Of a DNA stretch of 64,000 nucleotides, positions 18,227-27,622 are shown piece by piece; positions within the stretch are counted from its first letter, which is position 1; each line of letters starts with the position of its first letter. The notes below the pieces were generated by a model. It had not been told where the DNA came from. It ran no database searches and saw only the letters and a list, made by a program, of their open reading frames with translations. The position numbers and the translations under genes were made by a program. Origin of the DNA: Nocardioides houyundeii (GTDB lineage: Bacteria > Actinomycetota > Actinomycetes > Propionibacteriales > Nocardioidaceae); the NCBI RefSeq assembly GCF_002865585.1, contig NZ_CP025581.1:1302001-1366000 (forward strand), given 5' to 3'.

Positions 18227-19684
18227 ATGAGCGAGCAGACGCTGGACGAGACCCGCCGCCTCGGGGTGGAGACGACCGGGATCGAGATCATCGACGAGGC
18301 CAGTCGGACCGCGCGGCCGGCCGACCTGTTCTGGCCCTGGTTCGCCGCCAACGTCAGCGTCTTCGGACTCAGCTACGCGGCGTTCATCCTCTACTTCGGG
18401 ATCTCCTTCGCCCAGGGCCTGCTGGTCGCCGTGGTCGGCATCATCGCCTCCTTCGCGCTGTGCGGACTCGTGGCGATCGGCGGCAAGCGAGGATCGGCGC
18501 CCACCATGGTGCTGTCCCGCGCCGCCTTCGGGGTCACCGGGCAGAAGCTCCCGGGCGTGATCTCGTGGCTGGTCTCGATCGGCTGGGAGACGTTCCTGGC
18601 GATCATGGCGGTGCTGGCCACCTCCACCGTCTTCACCCGCCTGGGTTGGGGCGGGGGCACGGCGACCAAGGTCGTCGCGGCCATCGTGGTCGCGGCTCTC
18701 ATCGTCTCCGCCAGCGTCGCCGGCTACCACGTCATCATGCGGATGCAGTCGTGGCTGACCTGGATCACCGGTGCCGTGTCGATCCTCTACATCGCCTTGA
18801 CCGTCGACGAGGTCGACTGGGACGCCGTCAGTGCGGTTCCGGGCGGGTCCACCCAGCAGGTGGTGGGGGCACTGGTGATGGTGATGACCGGCTTCGGACT
18901 GGGCTGGATCAACATCGCAGCGGACTGGTCGCGCTACCAGCGGCGCACCGCGTCCGGTCCCGCGATCGTGGCGTGGAACACCTTCGGTGGGGCGCTCGCC
19001 CCGGTCCTGCTGGTCGGCTTCGGGCTGGCCCTGGCCGGGTCCTCCACCGAGATCCTGGACGGCGTCGCCGCCGACCCGATCGGCACCCTGGCCACCCTGC
19101 TGCCCACCTGGTTCCTGGTCCCGTTCCTCCTCGCCGCGATCCTGGCGCTGGTCAGCGGGGCCGTGCTCGGCATCTACTCCTCGGGGCTGACGCTGCTCTC
19201 CCTGGGGGTGCGGGTCTCCCGGCCCCGAGCGGCTCTCATCGACGGGCTGCTGCTCACCGCGGGCACCATCTACGTGGTCTTCGTGGCGGAGAGCTTCCTG
19301 AACCCGTTCCAGAGCTTCCTGATCACGCTCGGCGTGCCGCTCGCCGCCTGGGCCGGCATCTTCATCGCCGACCTCGCGCTGCGTCGCCAGGACTACGACG
19401 AGGCGGCCCTCTTCGACCCCACCGGGAGGTACGGCGCCTTCGACCGGGTCTCGATCGCCACCATGGTCGGTGCCTCGGTCATCGGCTGGGGCCTGGTGAT
19501 CAACTCGTTCGCCGACGACGCGTCGTGGAACAACTGGCAGGGCTACCTGCTCGGCCCGCTCGGGCTCGGTGGCAAGGAGGGGGAGTGGGCGCTCGCCAAC
19601 CTCGGCGTGCTCGTCGCGCTGGCGCTGGGCTTCGGGGTGACACTGATCGCGCGTCGCGGGACCGTCGCCGACCAGGAGCGCTGA
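18227..19684 (+). CDS. NCS1-family cytosine/purine permease
   Basis: 485 residues from ATG 18227 with about 12 membrane helices. Family features include the N-terminal EIIDEASRTARPADLFWPWFAANVS entry, SRAAFGVTGQKLPG, and GWINIAADWSRYQRRTAS, a substrate and sodium site region of NCS1 transporters. It probably imports a nucleobase, hydantoin, allantoin or a vitamin-like base by cation symport. No catabolic gene is adjacent to define the substrate. Confidence 0.9.
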   Translation: MSEQTLDETRRLGVETTGIEIIDEASRTARPADLFWPWFAANVSVFGLSYAAFILYFGISFAQGLLVAVVGIIASFALCGLVAIGGKRGSAPTMVLSRAAFGVTGQKLPGVISWLVSIGWETFLAIMAVLATSTVFTRLGWGGGTATKVVAAIVVAALIVSASVAGYHVIMRMQSWLTWITGAVSILYIALTVDEVDWDAVSAVPGGSTQQVVGALVMVMTGFGLGWINIAADWSRYQRRTASGPAIVAWNTFGGALAPVLLVGFGLALAGSSTEILDGVAADPIGTLATLLPTWFLVPFLLAAILALVSGAVLGIYSSGLTLLSLGVRVSRPRAALIDGLLLTAGTIYVVFVAESFLNPFQSFLITLGVPLAAWAGIFIADLALRRQDYDEAALFDPTGRYGAFDRVSIATMVGASVIGWGLVINSFADDASWNNWQGYLLGPLGLGGKEGEWALANLGVLVALALGFGVTLIARRGTVADQER

Positions 19685-19706
19685 GGCAGCGAGTCCGCCC
19701 TCCCGT

Positions 19707-20090
19707 TCACCCGGGTGAGGGCGCGCTCTGGATCTTCCGGGCGGCGCCGACCAGCATGCCGTCGACCAGGAGCAGTGCGCCCGGCACACAGAGCACCAGG
19801 GCGTTGCGGCCGAGGAACGCCGCGGCCGCACCGGCGAAGAACCCGACCGCGAGGGCCACCACTGCCTGGTTGACCCGGTTCGAGGCCTCCGCACTGCGCT
19901 GCTCGGCCGTGCTGAGGAGGGCCGCGGCCAGGGCGCCGAGCAGAGCGCTGAGCGCAAGCGCCCAGAACATCGATCGGTCGGCGCCGGCGGAATCGAGGGC
20001 AGCGACCACCATCACGACCACGAGCAGGACCTGTCCGCCGGCGGCGATCAGGGCCGCGCGCCGCAGTGCGGGGCGGGCAGCAGTGCTCAC
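19707..20090 (-). CDS. small membrane protein of unknown function
   Basis: 127 residues from ATG 20090 with four hydrophobic spans in two pairs: about 11-31, 41-60, 73-95 and 98-112. There is a basic N-terminus (RPALRRAAL) and a short loop STAEQRSAEASNRVNQ between the pairs. No conserved motif recognised. Its start overlaps the stop of the upstream 63-residue gene (ATGA), so they are coupled. Convergent with the NCS1 permease. Confidence 0.75.
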   Translation of the reverse strand: MSTAARPALRRAALIAAGGQVLLVVVMVVAALDSAGADRSMFWALALSALLGALAAALLSTAEQRSAEASNRVNQAVVALAVGFFAGAAAAFLGRNALVLCVPGALLLVDGMLVGAARKIQSAPSPG

Positions 20091-20278
20091 GTCGCGTTGA
20101 TGACGGCCGGGGTGAGCTCGCGGCCGACGTGCACCCGGTGCGAGTGCTCCACCGTCACCTGGCCCGTGGCGTCAGTGGCCTCGACGGGCTGGAGACGTGC
20201 TCGGATCTCCTCGCTCTGCTGCAGCAGGACGTCGGTCTCTTCCCGAAGGACGTGCAGGTCCTCGGTCGGGTCAGCCAT
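20087..20278 (-). CDS. small acidic protein of unknown function
   Basis: 63 residues from ATG 20278, with GAGGAGAC upstream. The N-terminal half is charged and helical (DPTEDLHVLREETDVLLQQS), a probable short coiled coil. The second half (VTVEHSHRVHVGRELTPAV) is strand-like. Not recognised. Coupled by overlap to the membrane protein that follows, so they may form a complex. Confidence 0.65.
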   Translation of the reverse strand: MADPTEDLHVLREETDVLLQQSEEIRARLQPVEATDATGQVTVEHSHRVHVGRELTPAVINAT

Positions 20279-20496
20279 CGTGTCTCCTCGGGCTAGGCAG
20301 GCGACGGGTTCCTTCCCCTTGTGCGGGGGGTCAAACCCAGCCGTGGGGAGCCAGGCGCGGCCGCTGGGACGACGCCGGGCGAGCGGTGAGGTGGGCTAGT
20401 CTGGCCGAGGCACAGCGTCGTGCGACCCGCGTCACCATCGATCCGTCCGCGGGACCCAGATCCGATCACCTCCCCGATCACCCGAGGACCGCCGCT

Positions 20497-22089
20497 GTGA
20501 CCAACGCACGCCCCGTCGTACTCATCGCCGAAGAGCTCAGCCCCGCGACCGTCGAGGCGCTCGGCCCGGACTTCGAGATCCGGCACTGCAACGGAGCCGA
20601 CCGTGACGAGCTGCTGGCCGCGCTCGCCGACGTCGACGCGCTGCTGGTCCGCTCGGCCACGAAGGTCGACGAGGAGGCGCTCGCAGCGGCGAAGGTCCTC
20701 AAGGTGGTGGCCCGCGCGGGGGTAGGGCTGGACAACGTGGACGTCAGGGCCGCCACCCAGAACGGCGTGATGGTGGTGAACGCGCCCACCTCCAACATCG
20801 TCAGCGCGGCAGAGCTGGCCGTCGCGCTGATGCTGGCGGCGGCCCGGCACGTCAGCCCGGCGCACGCCGCACTGCGCAACGGCGAGTGGAAGCGGTCCAG
20901 GTACACCGGCGTCGAGCTCTACGAGAAGACCGTCGGCATCGTCGGCCTCGGCCGCATCGGGGTCCTGGTGGCGCAGCGGCTGAGCGCCTTCGGGATGAAG
21001 GTGGTGGCCTACGACCCCTACGTCCAGGCCGGGCGCGCCGCGCAGATGGGCGTGCGCCTGGTCGACCTCGACACCCTGCTGGCCGAGTCGGACTTCATGT
21101 CGGTGCACCTGCCCCGGACCCCGGAGACGATGGGTCTCATCGGTGCCCCCGAGCTGGCCAAGGCCAAGCCCTCCCTGGTGCTGGTCAACGCCGCCCGCGG
21201 CGGCATCGTCGACGAGGCGGCCCTCTACGACGCGCTCAAGACCGGCGTCATCGCGGCCGCAGGCCTCGACGTCTTCGCCCACGAGCCGTGTACCGACTCC
21301 CCGCTCTTCGAGCTGGAGAACGTGGTGGCCACCCCGCACCTGGGTGCCTCCACGGACGAGGCACAGGAGAAGGCCGGGATCGCGGTGGCGAAGTCGGTCC
21401 GGCTGGCCCTCGCGGGCGAACTGGTGCCGGACGCGGTCAACGTCCAGGGCGGCGTGATCGCGGAGGACGTGCGTCCAGGCATCCCGCTCACCGAGAAGCT
21501 TGGCCGCGTCTTCACCGCCCTGGCCGGTGAGGTCGCCCAGCAGATCGACGTCGAGGTCCGGGGCGAGATCACCGAGTTCGACGTCAAGGTCCTGGAGCTG
21601 GCCGCGCTCAAGGGTGTCTTCTCCGACATCGTGGAGCACCAGGTCTCCTACGTGAACGCGCCGCTCCTGGCCGCCGAGCGCGGCACCGCGGTGCGGCTGG
21701 TCGCCGACCCCGAGAGCCCCGACCACCGCAACCTGATCACCATCCGCGGCACCCTGGCCGACGGCTCCCAGGTCTCGGTCGGGGGCACCCTGGTGGGGAT
21801 CAACCAGCGGGAGCGGATCGTGGAGGTCAACGGCTTCGCCGTGGACCTGGAGCCCACCGACCACCTGGCCTTCTTCACCTACGAGGACCGGCCGGGCATG
21901 GTCGGCACCGTGGGCCAGATCCTGGGCGACGCAGGCGTCAACATCGCCGGCATGCAGGTCGCCCGGCAGGACAAGGGCGGCAGCGCCCTGGTGGCGCTCT
22001 CGGTGGACTCGGTCATCCCGGCCGAGACCCTGAGCGACATCGAGACGGCCATCGACGCCGCGGCCGTCCGCGCCGTCGACCTGGGCTGA
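20497..22089 (+). CDS. serA: D-3-phosphoglycerate dehydrogenase
   Basis: 530 residues from GTG 20497, the long actinobacterial form. It oxidises 3-phosphoglycerate with NAD to start serine synthesis. The NAD loop is [16 protein letters not shown] (residues 148-163). Catalytic segments are [17 protein letters not shown] and [17 protein letters not shown] (His). An intervening allosteric domain follows, then a C-terminal ACT domain ([20 protein letters not shown]) near 455-530 for serine feedback. The open frame extends upstream to 20197 but that part is not conserved-looking. The 218-base gap before it shows only a TAGTCT-like -10 near 20398. Confidence 0.96.
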   Translation: MTNARPVVLIAEELSPATVEALGPDFEIRHCNGADRDELLAALADVDALLVRSATKVDEEALAAAKVLKVVARAGVGLDNVDVRAATQNGVMVVNAPTSNIVSAAELAVALMLAAARHVSPAHAALRNGEWKRSRYTGVELYEKTVGIVGLGRIGVLVAQRLSAFGMKVVAYDPYVQAGRAAQMGVRLVDLDTLLAESDFMSVHLPRTPETMGLIGAPELAKAKPSLVLVNAARGGIVDEAALYDALKTGVIAAAGLDVFAHEPCTDSPLFELENVVATPHLGASTDEAQEKAGIAVAKSVRLALAGELVPDAVNVQGGVIAEDVRPGIPLTEKLGRVFTALAGEVAQQIDVEVRGEITEFDVKVLELAALKGVFSDIVEHQVSYVNAPLLAAERGTAVRLVADPESPDHRNLITIRGTLADGSQVSVGGTLVGINQRERIVEVNGFAVDLEPTDHLAFFTYEDRPGMVGTVGQILGDAGVNIAGMQVARQDKGGSALVALSVDSVIPAETLSDIETAIDAAAVRAVDLG

Positions 22090-22130
22090 CCAGGACCGGG
22101 ACCGGGCTCGACCGGGACCGGCGCGCCGGC

Positions 22131-23585
22131 TCAGGCGATCCGGATCCGCCGGACCTCCGGGGCGCGGCTGAGGCGGGCGCGTGGGCGGTCGTCGTACCGC
22201 TGCACCTGCTCCCAGGCAAGGGCAAGCCTGCCCACCGCACGATCCAGGACCGCGGGCTCGGCCGTCCACGGGACGCGCAGGTAGGAGTCGAGGCCACCCT
22301 CGGCCGCGAAGACGGGCCCGGGAGAGACGGTGAGTCCCAGGGTCTCTGCCTCCGCGGCCAGGGCGGTCGCCCCCGGACGCGGCAGCTGGCACCACAGGGC
22401 GAGACCGCCCGTGGGGACCCGGAACCGCCACTGGGGCAGCGCCGTGCGCAGCGCGGAGACCAGGTGGTCCCGCTGCCGACGCAGCCGGGTCCGGTGCCAG
22501 GCCAGCATCTCCTCCGGCGCGGCGAGGAGGTGGGTCAGCACCAGCTGCTCGAGGACCGGCGAGCCCAGGTCCAGAGAGGTGCGGCCGTGCACCAGCCTGT
22601 CCAGGTGCTCGTGCGGTGCCCGGATCCAGCCGAGCCGCAGTCCTCCCCAGAAGGTCTTGCTGGCGCTGCCCAGGGTGATGCTGCCCGGGGCCAGTGCGGT
22701 GAAGGGGGACGGCATCTCCTGCCCCTCCAGGGCCAGCGCCTGGTGCGCCTCGTCGACCACGGCGATGGTGCCTGCGGCGGCCAGGTGGGCGGCGTAGGTG
22801 GCGCGCTGCGGCGTCGACATCAGAAGTCCGGTGGGGTTCTGGAAGTCCGGCACCAGGTAGGCCAGCGTGGGCCGGACCCGCCGCAGCTCGGCGCCGATCG
22901 TGTCCAGGTCCCAACCGTCGGGGTCGACCGGGGCGCTGTGCAGCCGGGCCCCCGCGTTCCTGATCGCCTGGGTGGAGTTGGGGTAGACCGGCGACTCCAC
23001 GAGCACCCGGTCCCGGGGACCGGTGAAGGACTGCGCGACGATGGCCGCCGCCGACAGGGCCCCCGGCGTGACGATGATCTGCTCCGGCTCGGTCGGCAGG
23101 CCGCGTGCGTCGTACGTCGCGGCGACGGCACGTTGCAGGACCGGGAGCCCGGAGGGGAAGTAGCCGTGGCCGCCGAGGTAGGCGGGCAGGTCCTGCATGG
23201 CCCGCGCGTAGGCGGCCGCGAGGCCGGGCGGTGCGGTCGGGGCGGCGCAGTCCAGGTCGATGCCGTCGTTGTCGCCGCCCGGTCGGGGCACCAGGGCCCG
23301 GTCGTGGGCGCGCTCCCGGCCACCGGGGACCCGGGTGAAGGTGCCGGCGCCCCGTCTCGACTCGGCGTACCCGGCCTCGCGCAGCACGGCGTACGCGCGG
23401 GTGACCGTGGTCCGGGACAGGCCCAGCTCGGCCACCAGCTCGCGCTCCGAGGGCAGCCGGGTCGCCAACGGGATGCGTCCGTCCCCGATCAGCAGCGTCA
23501 GCTGCTCGGCCAGGCCCAGGTAGGCCGGCGAGCGGTCGAACGGGCCGACGAGCGCGGCGACCCGGCGGGACCCGATGGACGACAT
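22131..23585 (-). CDS. MocR-type (GntR-aminotransferase) regulator, YczR-like
   Basis: 484 residues from ATG 23585. The N-terminal GntR winged helix (residues 20-90: PLATRLPSERELVAELGLSRTTVTRAYAVLREAGY) is joined to a fold-type I aminotransferase domain (residues 110-470) with the PLP lysine in LGSASKTFWGGLRLGW and PDFQNPTGLLMS. It is divergent from a YczE-type membrane protein with only 60 bases between them, the arrangement known for YczR-YczE. It probably senses PLP or a related amino compound and controls both genes from the shared operator at 23602-23628. Confidence 0.9.
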   Translation of the reverse strand: MSSIGSRRVAALVGPFDRSPAYLGLAEQLTLLIGDGRIPLATRLPSERELVAELGLSRTTVTRAYAVLREAGYAESRRGAGTFTRVPGGRERAHDRALVPRPGGDNDGIDLDCAAPTAPPGLAAAYARAMQDLPAYLGGHGYFPSGLPVLQRAVAATYDARGLPTEPEQIIVTPGALSAAAIVAQSFTGPRDRVLVESPVYPNSTQAIRNAGARLHSAPVDPDGWDLDTIGAELRRVRPTLAYLVPDFQNPTGLLMSTPQRATYAAHLAAAGTIAVVDEAHQALALEGQEMPSPFTALAPGSITLGSASKTFWGGLRLGWIRAPHEHLDRLVHGRTSLDLGSPVLEQLVLTHLLAAPEEMLAWHRTRLRRQRDHLVSALRTALPQWRFRVPTGGLALWCQLPRPGATALAAEAETLGLTVSPGPVFAAEGGLDSYLRVPWTAEPAVLDRAVGRLALAWEQVQRYDDRPRARLSRAPEVRRIRIA

Positions 23586-23601
23586 GGGGCCAGCGTTTCA
23601 C

Positions 23602-23628
23602 GATTGGCTCTTTTTCAGAAGGCCAATC
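23602..23628. promoter_or_regulatory. Inverted repeat between the MocR regulator and yczE: candidate operator
   Basis: GATTGGC (23602-23608) and GCCAATC (23622-23628) are exact inverted arms with 13 bases between them, including a T5 run. It lies midway between the two divergent starts (about 17 bases from each). A weaker outer pair CAGCG/CGCTG flanks it. Overlap of both promoters is expected for an autoregulated divergent pair. Confidence 0.6.
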
Positions 23629-23645
23629 TGGGTGACGCTGCTCCG

Positions 23646-24377
23646 GTGACCATCGAGGAGACCCCGGCGCGACCCGAGCTGCGCAGCGACCTGGGGCCGC
23701 TGGACCAGCTGCGAGCCGGCAGAATGACCCGGCGCCTGACGCAGCTGGCCCTGGGCCTGTTCCTCTACGGGGCGTCCCTGGCCATGATGGTCCGCGCCGG
23801 ACTGGGTCTGGCGCCCTGGGACGTCCTGCACTCGGGCCTGGTCCGGCACGTGCCCGTCACGTTGGGCCAGATGGTGGTGCTGACGAGCTTCGCGGTGCTG
23901 CTGCTGTGGATCCCGCTCGCCGAGGTGCCGGGCCTGGGCACGCTCGCGAACGCCGTGGCGGTGGGGCTGGCCGCCGACGCCACCCTGGCGGTGCTGTCCG
24001 TGCCCGAGCCGCTCTGGGCTCGCGCCGGACTGATGCTCGCCGGGGTCGTCCTGAACGCCCTGGCGACCGCGGCCTACATCGGCTCCCAGCTGGGCCGAGG
24101 CGCCCGGGACGGACTGATGACCGGTCTGGCCCGGCGTACCGGATCGTCCTTGCGGCTGGTGCGCACCGGCATCGAGGCGAGCGTGGTGCTCCTCGGCCTG
24201 GTGCTCGGCGGGGTGCTGGGCCTGGGCACGGTGCTGTACGCGCTCGCCATCGGACCGCTGGCCCAGCTGGCGCTCCCGTGGCTCACCGTGCGGCTGGACC
24301 CCGTGGGTCCGTCTCTCAGCGGCGGGTGGCGATCAGGGCGGACGCGTCGGGCGCGATCATCACCTCGACGGCGGTGA
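23646..24377 (+). CDS. YczE/YitT-type integral membrane protein
   Basis: 243 residues from GTG 23646; ATG 23724 (MTRRLTQLALGLFLYG) is a possible later start. Five membrane spans; the family-typical SLAMMVRAGLGLAPWDVLHSGL follows the first, and GQLGRGARDGLMTGLARRTG-like residues form a cytoplasmic loop. YczE proteins accompany YczR regulators in many bacteria; function is unclear. The last 20 or so residues ([14 protein letters not shown]) overlap the convergent methyltransferase by 62 bases and look unconserved. Confidence 0.85.
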   Translation: MTIEETPARPELRSDLGPLDQLRAGRMTRRLTQLALGLFLYGASLAMMVRAGLGLAPWDVLHSGLVRHVPVTLGQMVVLTSFAVLLLWIPLAEVPGLGTLANAVAVGLAADATLAVLSVPEPLWARAGLMLAGVVLNALATAAYIGSQLGRGARDGLMTGLARRTGSSLRLVRTGIEASVVLLGLVLGGVLGLGTVLYALAIGPLAQLALPWLTVRLDPVGPSLSGGWRSGRTRRARSSPRRR

Positions 24378-24882
24378 AGCGCTCGTCGGTCAGCCACTGC
24401 TCGCGCAGGGTGTCGACCCGGCCGAGGTAGATCGGCGGCCAGGACTCGCACGGGGTGAAGTCGTCGAGGACCACGATTCCCCCCGGCTCGACGAGGTCGG
24501 CGACCACGTCGACCCGCACGCTGTCCGGCTCGCCGGAGTCCAGGAAGAGCAGCGAGAACGGACCCTTGCCGCTCAGGGTCGACCAGTCGGCAGCGAACAC
24601 CTCCACCGACGGGTCGTCGGTGAAGATCTCGGCGGCGGCAGAGGCGAGCTTGGGGTTGAGCTCGGCGGTGAGGATGCGGGCATCGGTGCGGACGCCGGAG
24701 CGGAGCCAGGCGGTGCCCACCCCGCAGCCGGTACCGAACTCGGCCATCGTGCCCTCCCGGGTCGCGGCCAGGGCGGCCAGCAGGCGCCCGGTCTCGTTGC
24801 GGCAGAACGACACGTAGCCCGCCTTGCGGGAGACGTCGAACGCTCGGGCGACGATCTCGGGGAGGTAGGGAGGGGCGCTCAT
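24316..24882 (-). CDS. class I SAM-dependent methyltransferase (O-methyltransferase-like)
   Basis: 188 residues from ATG 24882. SAM motif I is [15 protein letters not shown] near residues 46-60, the acidic strand-2 residue is in ILTAELNPK, and [11 protein letters not shown] and [15 protein letters not shown] follow. The layout matches small O-methyltransferases similar to the catechol type. Substrate unknown. Divergent from the leuB leader region. Confidence 0.85.
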   Translation of the reverse strand: MSAPPYLPEIVARAFDVSRKAGYVSFCRNETGRLLAALAATREGTMAEFGTGCGVGTAWLRSGVRTDARILTAELNPKLASAAAEIFTDDPSVEVFAADWSTLSGKGPFSLLFLDSGEPDSVRVDVVADLVEPGGIVVLDDFTPCESWPPIYLGRVDTLREQWLTDERFTAVEVMIAPDASALIATRR

Positions 24883-25296
24883 GATTCGAGTCTCTCATCT
24901 TGGGAAAGCAGTCCCGAAATGTGGACATCCGGGACGAGGTGCTGGCCGGGTCCGCCAGGGCGGCGTACTGTCTCCGCCATCATGCGGAGCGTGTTCGTAC
25001 TCATCGGCTGCCGCGGCGAGGCCTGAAGAGGGCCACCTCGCCGCGGAGTTCGGCGTTGCGCGGCCCTCGACCAGCAGTCCTTCACTGCACTGCGGCGGTC
25101 CGCCTCCTGGCACGACAGCGCGATCCGCTCCCGCCAGACCAGCCGGCCAGACCCGGACACACCGGGCCCGGGCCGGCCCGGGTCATGGTCCGGCCGCCCA
25201 CGTGATCCGTGGGCCCGGCCTCCGGAGCCGCCGCGGAGCACGGGACTCGTCCCCGAGCAGCATCCGCCAGCACCACACACCGCGCAGGAGCGCCAC
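24883..25296 (+). other. Long leader region upstream of the leuB operon
   Basis: 414 bases between the methyltransferase start and a small gene. It holds, in order: the inverted repeat GTCCCG/CGGGAC (24911-24935); TACTGT (24966-24971) as a possible -10; a 14-codon leader peptide (24982-25026); a hairpin GAGGGCC (25028-25034) with GGCCCTC (25062-25068), having an inner CGCCG/CGGCG stem; and further very GC-rich repeats around 25150-25230 (GACCCGG with CCGGGTC). No T-run follows any hairpin. No riboswitch class recognised. Confidence 0.6.
24982..25026 (+). CDS. Putative leuB-operon leader peptide [14 protein letters not shown]
   Basis: 14 codons then TGA. Val-Phe-Val-Leu-Ile at positions 4-8 puts four branched-chain codons in five, including the rare GTA. 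A TACTGT hexamer ends ten bases before the ATG, so the mRNA would be nearly leaderless. A GC-rich hairpin starts right after the stop. There is no T-rich terminator, so the mechanism is less clear than at ilvB and cimA. Confidence 0.55.
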   Translation: MRSVFVLIGCRGEA

Positions 25297-25425
25297 ATGT
25301 ACAACCTCTACCCCGCAGAGTGGGGCCCGGCCCGTCACGACCCGGAGAGCCAGCAGCACCACCAGGCGCTGCAACGGGCGCTTGACCTCCGAGACAATGG
25401 CGGTCAGCGTCCCGATGACAACTAA
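25297..25425 (+). CDS. 42-residue hydrophilic protein upstream of leuB
   Basis: Starts at ATG 25297 with a good site (CAGGAG, six bases upstream) and ends at TAA 25425, ten bases before leuB. The sequence begins [15 protein letters not shown] and continues with a charged, Gln/His-rich helix ([14 protein letters not shown]) and acidic end. The strong ribosome site, the TAA stop and the tight coupling to leuB argue that it is translated. Not recognised; it could be a regulatory small protein or an extra translated leader. Confidence 0.6.
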   Translation: MYNLYPAEWGPARHDPESQQHHQALQRALDLRDNGGQRPDDN

Positions 25426-25435
25426 TCTCGGTCCC

Positions 25436-26491
25436 ATGAACCCCTCCCTCCCCACGCCGACCAACCTCGCCGTCATCCCTGGCGACGGCATCGGCCCCGA
25501 GGTCACGACCGAGGCGCTCAAGGTGCTCGAGGCCGTGGCCCCCCAGACCTTCGTGACCACCCGCTACGACCTGGGCGCCGAGCGCTACCTCGCGACGGGC
25601 GAGGTGCTCCCCGACTCGGTGCTCGAGGAGATCCGGGGCCACGACGCGATCCTGCTGGGCGCTGTCGGCGGCAAGCCCAACGACCCCAACCTTCCCCCGG
25701 GGATCCTGGAGCGCGGGCTGCTGCTGCGGCTGCGCTTCGCGCTGGACCACTACGTCAACCTGCGCCCCTCCCGGATCTTCCCCGGCGTCCCCTCCCCGCT
25801 CGCCGCCCCCGGCGAGGTCGACTTCGTCGTGGTGCGCGAGGGCACCGAGGGCCCCTACACCGGCAACGGGGGCGCGCTCCGGGTCGGCACCCCGGCGGAA
25901 GTCGCGACCGAGGTCAGCGTCAACACCGCCTACGGCGTCGAGCGGGTGCTCCGCGACGCCTTCGCCCGGGCCCAGAAGCGGCCCCGGCGCACCCTGACCC
26001 TGCTGCACAAGACCAACGTCCTGGTGCACGCCGGATCGACCTGGTGGCGGCTCTTCGAGCAGGTGGGCCAGGAGTTCCCCGAGGTCACCCGCAACTACAT
26101 GCACATCGACGCGGCGATGATCCACATGACGACCGACCCGTCGCGGTTCGACGTGATCGTCACCGACAACCTGTTCGGCGACATCATCACCGACCTGGCG
26201 GCCGCCATCACCGGTGGCATCGGCCTGGCCGCCTCGGGCAACGTCAACCCCGACCGCACCTCGCCGTCGATGTTCGAGCCGGTGCACGGCTCCGCCCCCG
26301 ACATCGCCGGGCAGCAGAAGGCAGACCCCACGGCCGCCATCCTGTCGGTGGCGCTGATGCTGGACCACCTCGGGCACGGCGACGCCGCCGCCCGGGTGGA
26401 GAAGGCCGTGGTGGCCGACATCGCCGGCCGCTCCCAGGGGGCCACCCGGACCACCGCAGCCGTCGGCGACGCCATCGCCGAGCGCGTGTAG
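25436..26491 (+). CDS. leuB: 3-isopropylmalate dehydrogenase
   Basis: 351 residues from ATG 25436. It oxidises and decarboxylates 3-isopropylmalate with NAD, and the methylmalate analogue in the citramalate route. [20 protein letters not shown] is near residue 9. The substrate arginines are in [17 protein letters not shown]. The metal Asp segment is [19 protein letters not shown], and the NAD loop is [20 protein letters not shown]. The longer frame from 24881 is a high-GC artefact. It forms an operon with ilvE eleven bases downstream. Confidence 0.98.
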   Translation: MNPSLPTPTNLAVIPGDGIGPEVTTEALKVLEAVAPQTFVTTRYDLGAERYLATGEVLPDSVLEEIRGHDAILLGAVGGKPNDPNLPPGILERGLLLRLRFALDHYVNLRPSRIFPGVPSPLAAPGEVDFVVVREGTEGPYTGNGGALRVGTPAEVATEVSVNTAYGVERVLRDAFARAQKRPRRTLTLLHKTNVLVHAGSTWWRLFEQVGQEFPEVTRNYMHIDAAMIHMTTDPSRFDVIVTDNLFGDIITDLAAAITGGIGLAASGNVNPDRTSPSMFEPVHGSAPDIAGQQKADPTAAILSVALMLDHLGHGDAAARVEKAVVADIAGRSQGATRTTAAVGDAIAERV

Positions 26492-26501
26492 CGTGCGAAG
26501 C

Positions 26502-27578
26502 ATGAAGATCAGCACCACGCCCTCGACCACACCCGTGGAGGACTCCCGGCTCGCGGCGATCCTCGGTGACCCCGGTTTCGGCGAGCACTTCACCGACCAC
26601 ATGTTCACCGTCGAGTGGACGCCGGAGGAGGGCTGGCACGGCGCCCGGACCACGACGTACGGCCCCATCTCGATGGACCCGGCGACCGCGGTCCTGCACT
26701 ACGCCCAGGAGACCTTCGAGGGGATGAAGGCCTACCGGCACGCGGACGGGTCCGTCTGGACCTTCCGCCCTGAGGAGAACGCCCTGCGGATGGCGCGCTC
26801 CAGCGTCCGGCTGGCCCTGCCCGAGCTGCCGGTGGAGGACTTCGTCGCCGCGGTCGACGCCCTCATCGAGATCGACCAGCGCTGGGTGCCGGACGCCGCG
26901 GGGGAGAAGAGCCTCTACGTGCGTCCCTTCATGATCGCCACCGAGAAGTTCCTCGGGGTGCGGCCCGCGCGCCACGTCACGTTCATGGTGATCGCCAGCC
27001 CCGCCGGGTCCTACTTCAAGGGCGGGGTCAAGCCGGTCACCCTGTGGCTCGCCGAGGACTACACCCGTGCCGGGCGCGGGGGCATGGGTGCGGCCAAGAC
27101 CGGTGGCAACTACGCGAGCTCGCTCGTCGCCCAGCAGGAGGCCACGGCCAAGGGCTGTGACCAGGTGGTGTTCCTGGACGCGCAGGAGGGCAGGTACGTC
27201 GAGGAGCTCGGCGGGATGAACCTCTACTTCGTCCACGCCGACGGGCACATCGTCACCCCGGAGCTGAGCGGCACGATCCTGGAGGGCATCACCCGCGACT
27301 CGATCATCGAGCTCGCCGGCAAGCTCGGGCACCGGGTGGAGGAGCGCAAGGTCGCCATCGAGGAGTGGCGCGAGGGGATCGCGTCGGGCGAGATCGTGGA
27401 GATCTTCGCCTGTGGCACTGCCGCGGTGGTCACCCCGGTGGGCGCCCTGAAGTCCGCCGGCGGGGACGTCTCGGCACCGTCCAGCACCGAGCTGACGATG
27501 CGGATCAGGCAGGCCCTGGTCGACATCCAGTACGGACGCGCCGACGACACCTTCGGCTGGATGCACCGGGTCCTCTGA
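26502..27578 (+). CDS. ilvE: branched-chain amino acid aminotransferase
   Basis: 358 residues from ATG 26502; GTG 26493 would add three residues. Class IV PLP enzyme making Val, Leu and Ile from their keto acids with glutamate. HYAQETFEGMKAYRHADG, LYVRPFMIATEKFLGVRPA, the lysine in GMGAAKTGGNYASSLVAQ, and EELGGMNLYFV are the family blocks. ACGTAAVVTPVG binds the PLP phosphate. Last gene of the leuB operon, closed by a hairpin. Confidence 0.98.
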   Translation: MKISTTPSTTPVEDSRLAAILGDPGFGEHFTDHMFTVEWTPEEGWHGARTTTYGPISMDPATAVLHYAQETFEGMKAYRHADGSVWTFRPEENALRMARSSVRLALPELPVEDFVAAVDALIEIDQRWVPDAAGEKSLYVRPFMIATEKFLGVRPARHVTFMVIASPAGSYFKGGVKPVTLWLAEDYTRAGRGGMGAAKTGGNYASSLVAQQEATAKGCDQVVFLDAQEGRYVEELGGMNLYFVHADGHIVTPELSGTILEGITRDSIIELAGKLGHRVEERKVAIEEWREGIASGEIVEIFACGTAAVVTPVGALKSAGGDVSAPSSTELTMRIRQALVDIQYGRADDTFGWMHRVL

Positions 27579-27579
27579 G

Positions 27580-27603
27580 CGTCGCGGCCACCTGGCCGCG
27601 ACG
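27580..27603 (+). terminator. Terminator after ilvE
   Basis: CGTCGCGGCC and GGCCGCGACG form a perfect 10-bp stem with loop ACCT, starting two bases after the ilvE stop. There is no T-run. The kinase start at 27623 follows within 20 bases. Confidence 0.7.
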
Positions 27604-27622
27604 AGCGGGTTAACCTCGGCGG

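Noticed and set aside
20293..23601. 1102-codon open frame on the minus strand across serA and the MocR gene
   Set aside because: Arg/Pro/Gly/Val-rich composition typical of a shadow frame in GC-rich DNA; serA on the opposite strand has full conserved domains.
24883..25296. T-box or other metabolite riboswitch before leuB
   Set aside because: No T-box AGGGTGGNACCGCG-like element, specifier loop or terminator with T-run; a short Val/Leu/Ile-rich frame explains more.
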